Source: Acidobacteriaceae bacterium (GTDB taxonomy: Bacteria > Acidobacteriota > Terriglobia > Terriglobales > Acidobacteriaceae). Taken from it: a stretch of 6,353 nt of DNA. The notes below the pieces were generated by a model that was not told where the DNA came from, searched no databases, and was given only the letters and a program-made list of their open reading frames with translations. The translations under genes were made by a program, and so were the position numbers. Below, piece after piece: positions 1-6,163 of the stretch. The first letter of the stretch is position 1, and every line of letters begins with the position of its first letter. The stretch lies in the NCBI GenBank assembly GCA_030040175.1, contig JASHUF010000158.1, forward strand, positions 1 to 6,353. Direction: 5' to 3'.

Positions 1-174
1 AAAATGCCGGCGCTGTGCGACTACCTCATCGTCATCCCGTCCAAGGTGACAATGTACATCCAGCAGGCGCACCTTGCGCTCGAACATATCTTTTGCCTGA
101 TGGTGGAGCGCCATTACTTTGGCGTTCGTGAAGAAGCTGCCATGCCCGGTGCGCTTGCCACCCGTCAGGCTTGA
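1..174 (+). CDS. gmhA: SIS-domain phosphoheptose isomerase, C-terminal fragment (5' end outside window)
   Basis: Frame 1 is open from the left edge to a TGA at 172-174, giving the last 57 residues of a protein whose start lies outside the window. GmhA-type enzymes are cytoplasmic and convert sedoheptulose 7-phosphate to D-glycero-D-manno-heptose 7-phosphate, the first step towards nucleotide-activated heptose for LPS core or other glycans. What is seen is the family's last strand and helix: CDYLIVIPS (fragment residues 6-14), then YIQQAHLALEHIFCLMVER (19-37) followed by an FG. The Gln21 and His29 spacing matches the Gln/His active-site pair on the last helix of E. coli GmhA (recalled as Q172 and H180). 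The 16 residues after that FG are not recognisable. The family assignment is fairly safe. The exact substrate is not, because related SIS isomerases in glycan clusters share this end. The same-strand position before wbpA fits a sugar-precursor cluster. Confidence 0.8.
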   Translation, partial: KMPALCDYLIVIPSKVTMYIQQAHLALEHIFCLMVERHYFGVREEAAMPGALATRQA

Positions 175-366
175 GCCGAGGAAGAGAAAGATGTAAAAGA
201 ATATATCCGATTCGCATAGTCCATCTTATGAACTGTCAGAAGTTTGCATGGATGTGCGGCGCGTGATCCCTGGTCAGGGCGCCGTTACAGCCAAAAGGAT
301 TGAATGCTCTTCGATGCGCTGCAGCTCAAAGGATGGGATCCGGGATGCGAAGCAGGTGGAGGATTT
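175..366. other. Intergenic leader between gmhA and wbpA
   Basis: These 192 nt carry no recognisable gene. The first part (about 180-235) is A-rich and purine-rich, which would suit a promoter, but I cannot pick a convincing -35/-10 pair, so it is unclear whether wbpA has its own promoter or is read through from gmhA. The reading frame of wbpA stays open back to an ATG at 304, preceded by AAGGA (295-299). The 21 residues this would add do not resemble the family, so I treat 304-366 as leader. Confidence 0.5.
358..362 (+). promoter_or_regulatory. Ribosome binding site deciding the wbpA start
   Basis: GGAGG lies 4 nt before the ATG at 367 and is the best Shine-Dalgarno match in this leader. 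It supports the start at 367 over the in-frame ATG at 304, in agreement with the family's usual N-terminus. Confidence 0.65.
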
Positions 367-1713
367 ATGAGTTTGGCTTCACTGAATCGAGTTGAGCGAT
401 TCAAGAATCGGATCGAGACCCGGGAGGCCCGCATTGGCATTGTCGGCATGGGCTACGTCGGCCTGCCGCTCGCGCTCCTGTTCAGCGAAGAACGGTTCAA
501 GGTGACCGGTTTCGACGTCGATTCCGTCAAGGTGGACACGCTCAATCGGGGCGGATCGTACATCGTGCGCATTCCGGGCACAGAGATTCAACTGGCGCAG
601 CAATGCGGCTTCCGGGCGACGGCGGATTACAGTGAGATCGCGCGTATGGACGCGGTTCTCATCTGTGTGCCCACGCCGCTCGATGAGTATCATGAACCCG
701 ATCTCAGTTTCGTCTCCGGTACGGTTCGCAGCATCGCGCCGCACCTGCACGAAGGCCAGCTCGTGATTCTGGAAAGCACCACTTATCCGGGAACAACAGA
801 AGAAGTTGTTGTGCCGCTTCTCGAAAACGGCAATTTGGCCGGACTGCGCGTGGCGCGGGATGCGGAGAGCGCTGGCTTTTACGTCGCCTTTTCGCCTGAG
901 CGCGAGGATCCCGGCAACGACTCCATTGCGCGGCGCGATATTCCCAAGGTTGTGGGTGGTTGCGGCCCGGTGGCGCTGGAGCTCGCGGCTGCTGTGTACG
1001 GCTCGATCTTTAACCGCACCGTCTCTGTCTCATCCCCGGCAGTGGCAGAAATGACCAAACTGCTCGAGAACATCTATCGCTGCGTGAATATCGCCCTGGT
1101 GAACGAGCTCAAGCAGCTTTGCATGCGGATGGGGATCGACCTTTTCGAGGTGATCGACGCGGCCAAGACCAAGCCGTTCGGTTTCCAGGCGTTCTACCCG
1201 GGACCGGGACTCGGCGGCCACTGCATCCCGATCGACCCTTTCTATCTCTCCTGGAAGGCCAAGCAGTTCGATTTTCACACGCGATTTATCGAGCTGGCCG
1301 GGGAAGTGAACATCGGCATGCCCTACTTTGTGGTTGAGAACATTATTGAGGCGTTGAACCAACGCCGCAAATCGCTCTCCGGGTCGCGGATACTGGTGCT
1401 CGGCCTGGCCTACAAGCGGGACATCGACGACCTGCGCGAGTCGCCTTCGCTCACGATTATCGAGCTCCTCAAAAAGCGCGGCGCGCTGGTCGATTACAAC
1501 GACCCGTTCTTCCCCTCCGTGGGCCAGGGGCGCAAGTACGCGCTCAACATGACCAGCACTCCGCTCGATCGAATTCCGGAGTTCGACTGCGTGGTGATCG
1601 CCACCGATCACTCGCAATACGACTACCCGGCCATCGTTTCCCAAGCACAGTTAGTAGTCGATACGCGGAATGCGACGCGCGGCATGGAAGCGGCGCATAT
1701 CATCCGGTGTTAG
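367..1713 (+). CDS. wbpA: Nucleotide-sugar dehydrogenase, UDP-N-acetylglucosamine 6-dehydrogenase (WbpA) type
   Basis: The 448-residue protein is full length for the UDP-glucose/GDP-mannose dehydrogenase family. These cytoplasmic enzymes oxidise C6 of a UDP-sugar twice with NAD, giving a UDP-uronic acid for surface polysaccharide. Domains in order: N-terminal Rossmann NAD domain with GMGYVG at 27-32, CVPTP at 100-104 and ESTTYPGTTEE at 136-146; FSPERxxPG at 175-183; the central helical domain with Lys231 and Asn235 in the MTKLLEN stretch; the catalytic loop GPGLGGHCIPIDP at 279-291 with nucleophile Cys286; and the C-terminal domain with GLAYKRDIDDLRESPS at 346-361. The PFYLSWKAK stretch at 291-299 after the catalytic loop, and the N-terminus MSL...RIGIVGMGYVGLP, are typical of the UDP-GlcNAc branch rather than UDP-glucose dehydrogenase, which is why I prefer WbpA. 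All catalytic residues I can identify are present. UDP-ManNAc or another UDP-hexose is possible as substrate. lhgO follows after 79 nt, so co-transcription is likely. Confidence 0.93.
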   Translation: MSLASLNRVERFKNRIETREARIGIVGMGYVGLPLALLFSEERFKVTGFDVDSVKVDTLNRGGSYIVRIPGTEIQLAQQCGFRATADYSEIARMDAVLICVPTPLDEYHEPDLSFVSGTVRSIAPHLHEGQLVILESTTYPGTTEEVVVPLLENGNLAGLRVARDAESAGFYVAFSPEREDPGNDSIARRDIPKVVGGCGPVALELAAAVYGSIFNRTVSVSSPAVAEMTKLLENIYRCVNIALVNELKQLCMRMGIDLFEVIDAAKTKPFGFQAFYPGPGLGGHCIPIDPFYLSWKAKQFDFHTRFIELAGEVNIGMPYFVVENIIEALNQRRKSLSGSRILVLGLAYKRDIDDLRESPSLTIIELLKKRGALVDYNDPFFPSVGQGRKYALNMTSTPLDRIPEFDCVVIATDHSQYDYPAIVSQAQLVVDTRNATRGMEAAHIIRC

Positions 1714-1792
1714 CTTGCGCGGTGGCGCTCTTGCGGCAACCCGGTGAGGTCGCCGCGCCGTTGGTCACGTTGCCCGCCGGCGGAAGAACGGA

Positions 1793-2986
1793 ATGAAAGT
1801 CGCAATCATTGGCGGCGGAATCGTGGGATTGGCGGCCGGCTTGCGCCTGCTCGCGCGGTTCCCGGCCATCCAGCTTCTACTGCTCGAAAAAGAAGATGGA
1901 CCTGGCCGGCACCAGAGCGGGCACAACAGCGGCGTCTTGCACTGTGGCCTGTATTACAAGCCGGGGTCGAAGAAGGCGCGGATGACCGTAGAAGGCATCC
2001 GGAGAATGGTTGAGTTTTGCCAGCGGCACAATGTCCCGTACGAATTGTGCGGCAAGACCGTGGTGGCAACGGAGCCGTCGGAAATCCCACGTCTGCTGGA
2101 GTTGTTTGAGCGCGGTGTCGCCAATGGCCTGCGAGGGCTCGAGTTGCTCGAGGCGGAACAGATCCGCGAATACGAGCCGCACGCTGCCGGACTCAAGGGA
2201 ATTCGCGTGCCCGAAGAGGGAATCGTCGACTTTCCGGCCGTTACACAGGCGATGGTTGCGGAAATTCGCGAGCGCGGCGGCGAAATCCGGTTTTCCTCAA
2301 AGGTTACCAGGCTTGAAGACGCGCATGGCTGGAAAATCGAATCGGCGAGCGGAGAGTACGAGGCGGATTTTCTGATCAATTGCGCCGGCTTATGCTGCGA
2401 TCGAATCAGCAATATGGCCGGCCATGGCGATGGGGTTCGCATTGTGCCCTTCCGCGGCGAGTATTACCGGCTGAAACCGGAGCGCGAGCATCTGGTTCGA
2501 AATTTGATTTATCCGGTTCCCGATCCGAAGTTTCCGTTTCTCGGCGTCCACTTCACCCGGCTGATTCACGGCGGCGTGGAAGCCGGGCCGAATGCCGTGC
2601 TTGCGTTTGCGCGCGAAGGGTATCGCTTCCGCGATTTCTCCGTTCGCGACTTGATGGATACAGCCACTTTCGGGGGATTTTGGCGGTTTCTCGCGCGCTA
2701 TCCCTCCATGTGCTGGGAGGAGTTTCACCGGTCACTCAGCAAGGCGGTGTTTTGCCGCTCTTTGCAGCGCCTGGTGCCGGAAGTGCAGATCGATGACCTT
2801 GCACCGGGAGGAGCCGGCGTGCGGGCCCAGGCGCTGTCGCCTGCGGGCGAGCTATTGCAGGATTTCCACTTTGTCCGTCAAGCGCGGGCAGTTCACGTGT
2901 TGAATGCTCCGAGCCCGGCGGCGACGGCCAGCCTCGCCATCGCCGACGAAGTGATCGATCTGGCCAGGGATGCGTTGGAAACATAA
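1793..2986 (+). CDS. lhgO: L-2-hydroxyglutarate oxidase, FAD-dependent (DAO family)
   Basis: The 397-residue protein is close to the length of E. coli LhgO (about 420). The family oxidises L-2-hydroxyglutarate to 2-oxoglutarate with FAD, passing electrons to oxygen or the respiratory chain. Seen in the sequence: FAD-binding GGGIVG at 7-12, with Glu32 at the end of the second strand as the ribose-binding acid; the family signature RHQSGHNSGVLHCGLYYKPG at 39-58; FRGEYYRL at 220-227; a LIYPVPDP..FPFLGVHFTR block at 238-256; GPNAVLAFAREGY at 265-277; and the C-terminal flavin-contact segments GGAGVRAQAL (339-348) and NAPSPAATASLAI (371-383). Together these separate it from glycine oxidase and glycerol-3-phosphate dehydrogenase relatives. 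The start ATG has a modest GGAAG (1782-1786) 6 nt upstream, which overlaps a 10-bp GC palindrome at 1774-1783. No membrane segment is obvious, so it is cytosolic or peripheral. Its place behind wbpA suggests removal of 2-hydroxyglutarate made during UDP-sugar synthesis; this link is inference. Confidence 0.92.
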   Translation: MKVAIIGGGIVGLAAGLRLLARFPAIQLLLLEKEDGPGRHQSGHNSGVLHCGLYYKPGSKKARMTVEGIRRMVEFCQRHNVPYELCGKTVVATEPSEIPRLLELFERGVANGLRGLELLEAEQIREYEPHAAGLKGIRVPEEGIVDFPAVTQAMVAEIRERGGEIRFSSKVTRLEDAHGWKIESASGEYEADFLINCAGLCCDRISNMAGHGDGVRIVPFRGEYYRLKPEREHLVRNLIYPVPDPKFPFLGVHFTRLIHGGVEAGPNAVLAFAREGYRFRDFSVRDLMDTATFGGFWRFLARYPSMCWEEFHRSLSKAVFCRSLQRLVPEVQIDDLAPGGAGVRAQALSPAGELLQDFHFVRQARAVHVLNAPSPAATASLAIADEVIDLARDALET

Positions 2987-3001
2987 TGCGGTTTCAGCAG
3001 A

Positions 3002-3027
3002 GGAGAAGCGCGAAGCGGTGATTCTCT
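3002..3027. terminator. Weak imperfect hairpin between convergent genes
   Basis: The 39-nt gap between lhgO (+) and the lipoprotein gene (-) holds GAGAA (3003-3007) facing TTCTC (3022-3026), with an inner CGC-GAA-GCG hairpin at 3009-3017. The pairing is interrupted and no T-run follows on either strand, so it is at best a poor bidirectional terminator. Its right end overlaps the lipoprotein stop codon (TAG, 3026-3028 on the minus strand). Confidence 0.2.
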
Positions 3028-5626
3028 AGTTCGGAATGCTCACGCTGGCCATGTTCGACGGTACGCTTTCGTTGCCTGAGGAATCGACGCTTTCAACGAT
3101 GTAATCGTAAGTCTGACCGTCCTGGATGTTGTTGTTGTCGGTATAGCTGAGGTCGGTAGAGCTCACGGATCCCATAAGCACGTAGGCAGACTGGCCGGTG
3201 GGCGAGCGATAGATGTTGTATCCGGCGACCGCATCGGGAGAGCTCGAGGGCGCGTCCCAAGAAACATTCACTTCATAGGCAGAACCGGTAACGCCGGTGC
3301 CGGTGAGGCCGATGTCAGCGGTGCCGTTCGTAGACGAGTTACTTGTAATGGTCAATTGGCCGGTTGCGGATCCCGCTGCGGTCGGGTCAAAATCGACGCT
3401 CAGGGTTGCGGTGGGGCTGGTCGAATTCAAGGTCAGGGGGAAACTTGCTCCGGAGAACGAGAACCCCGTGCCGCTGATGGTCACGGAGCTCACGGTGACA
3501 GGAGCGGCGCCTGTGGAAGTCAACGTAATTGACTGGGTCGCCGTTGTATTCAGGCTTACGTTGCCAAAGGCGATGCTGGCGGCGTTGATGCTCAATGTCG
3601 CAACGTAGGCATTTAGCTCAAGCGCAAAGGTCTTGGAAACGGTTCCGGCGGTGGCGGTCAGGGTGACGGCCTGAGCGGTGGAGACAGCTGAAGCCGTTGC
3701 GGAAAAGCTGCCGGTTGTTGAGTCTGCGGCCACTGTGACCGATGAAGGCACTGAGACGGCGGAATTGTTGCTGGACAAATCCACCGTGAATCCGCCGCTG
3801 GCTGCGGCTGCATTGAGCGTCACCGTGCAGGCATCGGTGCCCGAGCCGGTGAGGGATGAATCTGTACACGAGATTGCGGTCAACACCGGCACGCCCGTGC
3901 CGCTGAGGCTCACATCCGTAGAGGAACCGGTGGACGAGTTGCTCGCCAGCGTCAGCTGGCCGGTCGCCGAGCCCGCTGCTGTCGGATCGAATTGCACCGT
4001 CAGCTTGGCCGTCGGACTCGAAGAGGTGAGCGTGAGCGGGAAGGTCACTCCGGAGATGGAATAGCCGGCGCCGGTGACTGCAGCTGAACTGACGGTCACG
4101 GATGCGGTTCCGGTGGAGGTCAGAGTAAGAGTCTGCGTGGTGGATGTGCCCACCGATACGTTGCCAAAGGTGAGGCCGGTTGCGCTCACGGCGAGCGTCG
4201 GCACGGCGGCATTCAACTGCAAGGAGAAAGTCTCCGCGGCAGTGCCGGCGCTTGCGGTCAAGGTGGCGGTTTGCGCGCTGGTGACGGCCGCGACGGTGGC
4301 CGAGAAGCTTCCCGTGGCCGAGCCTGCGGCCACAGTCACTGTGGAAGGAACTGCAACCGCGGCGTCGCTGCTGGACAGGCTAATGCTGAATCCGCCGCTG
4401 GCTGCCGCTGCGTTTAGAGTGACGGTGCAGGGATCGGTCCCGGAGCCGGTCATTGATCCATCTGTGCATGAGAGGCCGGTCAGAACCGGAATGCCGGTTC
4501 CGCTCAAACTTACCGCGTTGGAGGAGGAAGCATCGCTTGCGATGGTGAGCTGCCCAGTCACGGCGCCGGCGGCCGAAGGATCGAACTGCACCGTCAGCGT
4601 GGCCGAAGAGCCCGGACTCAAAGTCAATGGAAGCGTGGGAGTCGATACGGTGAAACCTGCGCCGGAAATAGTCGCCGAGTTGATTGTGACTGCCGCGGCC
4701 CCGGTCGAGTTCACGGTTACGGCTTGCGTTGTTGCTGCGTTCACAGATACGCTGCCAAAGGACAGGCTGGTAGCGCTCAGTGTCAGCGAGGGATTGGCGA
4801 CCTCGACTTCCACGTCTGTGCTTTCAGAAGCGCCTCCGGCGCTGGCGGTGAGCGTGACCGATTGGGAGGTATTGACGGTCGAGGCGGTTGCCGTGAAGTT
4901 TGCGCCGGTCGCGCCGTCGGCTACGGTCACGGACGCGGGCACGGAGATCACAGAGCTGCTGCTCGCCAGATCCACCACCATGCCGCCGCTCCCTGCCGCC
5001 GCGCTCAGGCTCACCGAGCAGGCATCAGTTCCGGACTCAGGGATCGCACTGCTGGCGCAAGTGAAAGAGCTCAACACGGGACCGACCGTCAATCCCATAC
5101 CGCTCAGTGCCACCACCTCGGTGGCGTCGGACGCGGAATTGGTCGTAACCATCAATTGTCCTGTCACCGCACCGGAGACGGACGGGTCAAAGGCCACGCT
5201 AAGAGTGTACGTGCCGCCCGCCGCGGCTACCGTAATGGGCAGGCTGTTCTGAACCTTGGCCGTGAACCCGCTTCCCGTGACATTGATGGCGGAGATCTCA
5301 ACCGGAGAGGAATTCAGATTGACAAGCGAGAGATTGGCCGTAACCGTCTTGCCGATGGTCACGGAGCCAAAACTCAGGCTGCCCGGAGATATCTCGAGTC
5401 CGTCCGTGGCCGCGCCGCTGATCGAGGTTCCCCCGCAGCCCGTCAGCGGCAGGGTGAGCCAGGGGAACACCAAGAGGAGCGTCCAGAAGAAAAGTCGCCC
5501 CTTCCCCTGCGCCATAAACCAAGCTGGGCGCCCGCGGCGCCGATTCAGCCGAGGGCGTCCCTCTGCAGAGGACACAATTTTCTTCTCAGGTGTGGGGCCC
5601 GATGGAGGACAAGCCGACTCGTGCAT
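3026..5626 (-). CDS. Large lipoprotein with four choice-of-anchor-D and three Cys-paired Ig-like modules plus FN3
   Basis: The 866-residue, Ser/Thr/Ala/Val-rich protein is secreted and probably anchored to the outer membrane. Signal: hydrophobic stretch at about 45-60, then the lipobox LTGC with Cys64. Gly at the next position (no Asp) is compatible with outer-membrane sorting by the E. coli rule. Modules: choice-of-anchor-D (ASPM/SPD-2/Hydin-like) repeats at about 77-179, 280-379, 478-579 and 676-779, each with LSFGxV-type openings, FDP and TGQLxxxSN; between them Ig-like modules at 182-278, 380-475 and 580-675, each with a C-x12-C pair; a C-terminal fibronectin type III domain at 783-866 (VSWDAP, AGYNIYRS, ending ESVDSSGNESVPSN). 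I see no catalytic motif. The role is probably structural, adhesive or polysaccharide-binding, but this is not shown. Start is uncertain: ATG at 5626 has GAGG 8 nt upstream but adds 37 Arg/Pro-rich residues before the signal; ATG at 5515 (residue 38) gives a normal 26-residue lipoprotein signal but a poor ribosome site. Confidence 0.88.
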   Translation of the reverse strand: MHESACPPSGPTPEKKIVSSAEGRPRLNRRRGRPAWFMAQGKGRLFFWTLLLVFPWLTLPLTGCGGTSISGAATDGLEISPGSLSFGSVTIGKTVTANLSLVNLNSSPVEISAINVTGSGFTAKVQNSLPITVAAAGGTYTLSVAFDPSVSGAVTGQLMVTTNSASDATEVVALSGMGLTVGPVLSSFTCASSAIPESGTDACSVSLSAAAGSGGMVVDLASSSSVISVPASVTVADGATGANFTATASTVNTSQSVTLTASAGGASESTDVEVEVANPSLTLSATSLSFGSVSVNAATTQAVTVNSTGAAAVTINSATISGAGFTVSTPTLPLTLSPGSSATLTVQFDPSAAGAVTGQLTIASDASSSNAVSLSGTGIPVLTGLSCTDGSMTGSGTDPCTVTLNAAAASGGFSISLSSSDAAVAVPSTVTVAAGSATGSFSATVAAVTSAQTATLTASAGTAAETFSLQLNAAVPTLAVSATGLTFGNVSVGTSTTQTLTLTSTGTASVTVSSAAVTGAGYSISGVTFPLTLTSSSPTAKLTVQFDPTAAGSATGQLTLASNSSTGSSTDVSLSGTGVPVLTAISCTDSSLTGSGTDACTVTLNAAAASGGFTVDLSSNNSAVSVPSSVTVAADSTTGSFSATASAVSTAQAVTLTATAGTVSKTFALELNAYVATLSINAASIAFGNVSLNTTATQSITLTSTGAAPVTVSSVTISGTGFSFSGASFPLTLNSTSPTATLSVDFDPTAAGSATGQLTITSNSSTNGTADIGLTGTGVTGSAYEVNVSWDAPSSSPDAVAGYNIYRSPTGQSAYVLMGSVSSTDLSYTDNNNIQDGQTYDYIVESVDSSGNESVPSNMASVSIPN
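3290..5398 (-). repeat. Tandem ~600-bp coding repeat (choice-of-anchor-D plus Cys-paired Ig-like module), 3.5 copies
   Basis: Inside the lipoprotein gene a unit of about 200 codons recurs. Unit 1 is 4793-5398, unit 2 is 4202-4789, unit 3 is 3602-4195, and a final half unit (anchor-D only) is 3290-3601. The FDP motif falls at residues 146, 348, 546 and 746, so the spacing is 202, 198 and 200. The DNA is similar too: the segment near 3788-3845 matches that near 4388-4445 at exactly 600 bp offset. By eye the second and third Cys modules are about 70% identical in protein. The first unit is clearly more diverged, suggesting that the C-terminal units arose by later duplication or have been homogenised. 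Confidence 0.85.
5435..5515 (-). other. Lipoprotein signal peptide and lipobox (from the internal ATG)
   Basis: Read from the internal ATG at 5513-5515, the protein opens with a short basic region (MAQGKGR), a hydrophobic core (LFFWTLLLVFPWLTLP) and the lipobox LTGC, with the acylated Cys encoded at 5435-5437. These are the three parts expected of a signal peptidase II substrate. Mature sequence GGTSISGAATDG follows as a flexible linker to the first Ig-like module. Confidence 0.75.
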
Positions 5627-5634
5627 CTCTTACG

Positions 5635-5638
5635 CCTC
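5635..5638 (-). promoter_or_regulatory. Possible ribosome binding site for the upstream start of the lipoprotein gene
   Basis: On the minus strand GAGG lies 8 nt before the ATG at 5624-5626. This is a better-spaced site than anything before the internal ATG at 5515, and it is the main argument for the longer N-terminus. Confidence 0.35.
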
Positions 5639-5735
5639 AAAAAGCATTCAGGGCAACTGAGATTCTGCAAAGCTTGAAAACCTTTGTTTTGTAAAGACTA
5701 TAAAGAAAGTATAGCATGCGCGCTGCAAACCGATT

Positions 5736-5747
5736 ACCATCGATGGT
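5736..5747. repeat. 12-bp perfect palindrome, possible operator
   Basis: ACCATCGATGGT is its own reverse complement. It lies in the AT-rich region about 110 nt upstream of the outer start of the lipoprotein gene and about 20-35 nt upstream of the -10-like hexamers on that strand. Size and place would suit a dimeric regulator, but there is only one copy and no known site is recognised. Confidence 0.25.
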
Positions 5748-6094
5748 TACTTCAGTGTGATCGCTTTAAAAATCTCCATAAATCTAGTAAATTCAATATG
5801 TTATCTGTTAACTTCGAGCTGGCGCGCACACGGTCTGGCCTGGATTTCAACAAGAGGGCGTGGCCGAGAGGAGTGCTCAACCGGAAAGTGGTAATGGGTC
5901 AGTCGTTACTCTCACGCCAGTCTGCGGCTGAATTCGACGTCTCTCTTGTAACTTGGAGTATTAGAATGAAAACCTCGCGACATTTGCCGGACGCGCCGGA
6001 CTAACTTTTCAAGACTTCTGCGTCTAACTCGAGATCGCGGATTCTTACTAACTCTCACGAATCACAGTTAATTTCAATTGCTATGACATTGCTG

Positions 6095-6123
6095 AAAATG
6101 CCCGCGGTTCTTCCAACTGCGGG
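6095..6123 (-). terminator. Candidate intrinsic terminator reading leftward
   Basis: CCCGCGGTT (6101-6109) pairs with AACTGCGGG (6115-6123) around a 5-nt loop, giving a 9-bp stem with one G-T wobble. Read on the minus strand the stem is followed by CATTTTCAGC, with four T at 6095-6098. On the plus strand no T-run follows. It could therefore end a transcript coming from the right edge. The short T-run and the lack of an identified gene keep this tentative. Confidence 0.35.
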
Positions 6124-6145
6124 AAGCAGCTGCAGAGGAAAGACG

Positions 6146-6163
6146 AGTCGAAACAGTCGAAAC
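6146..6163. repeat. Two tandem copies of AGTCGAAAC
   Basis: The 9-mer AGTCGAAAC occurs twice back to back (6146-6154 and 6155-6163). Two perfect copies of a 9-mer are unlikely to be pure chance at one spot but are too few to call a functional array. Confidence 0.4.

Noticed and set aside
32..217. Minus-strand open frame of 61 codons at the left end
   Set aside because: It is opposite the phosphoheptose isomerase tail, which has clear family sequence. The antisense product has none.
304..366. Upstream in-frame ATG for wbpA with its own AAGGA site
   Set aside because: The 21 added residues do not resemble the family, while the start at 367 reproduces the usual N-terminus and has a GGAGG in front.
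1030..1644. Minus-strand open frame of 204 codons opposite wbpA
   Set aside because: It lies entirely within the catalytic and C-terminal part of a well-conserved dehydrogenase, and its product (rich in V, E, R and H) has no recognisable domain. It is a shadow frame.
4074..5252. Long plus-strand open frame (392 codons) opposite the lipoprotein gene, with shorter ones at 3297-3608, 3678-4064 and 5256-5660
   Set aside because: They lie antisense to a protein with clear domains, lipobox and a regular 200-residue period. Their own repetition is the mirror of the coding repeats, and stop codons are rare opposite Ser/Thr/Ala/Val codons in GC-rich DNA. No family motif is seen in them.
3290..5398. 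Regular repeats considered as a CRISPR or other non-coding array
   Set aside because: The period is about 600 bp, in frame, with imperfect copies encoding known Ig-like folds, so it is a coding repeat.
5855..5935. tRNA-like stretch containing GGGCGTGGCCGAGAGG
   Set aside because: The start resembles the D-arm of a Leu or Ser tRNA, but there is no anticodon stem in place, no proper T-arm with GGTTCGAAT, and no closing acceptor stem.
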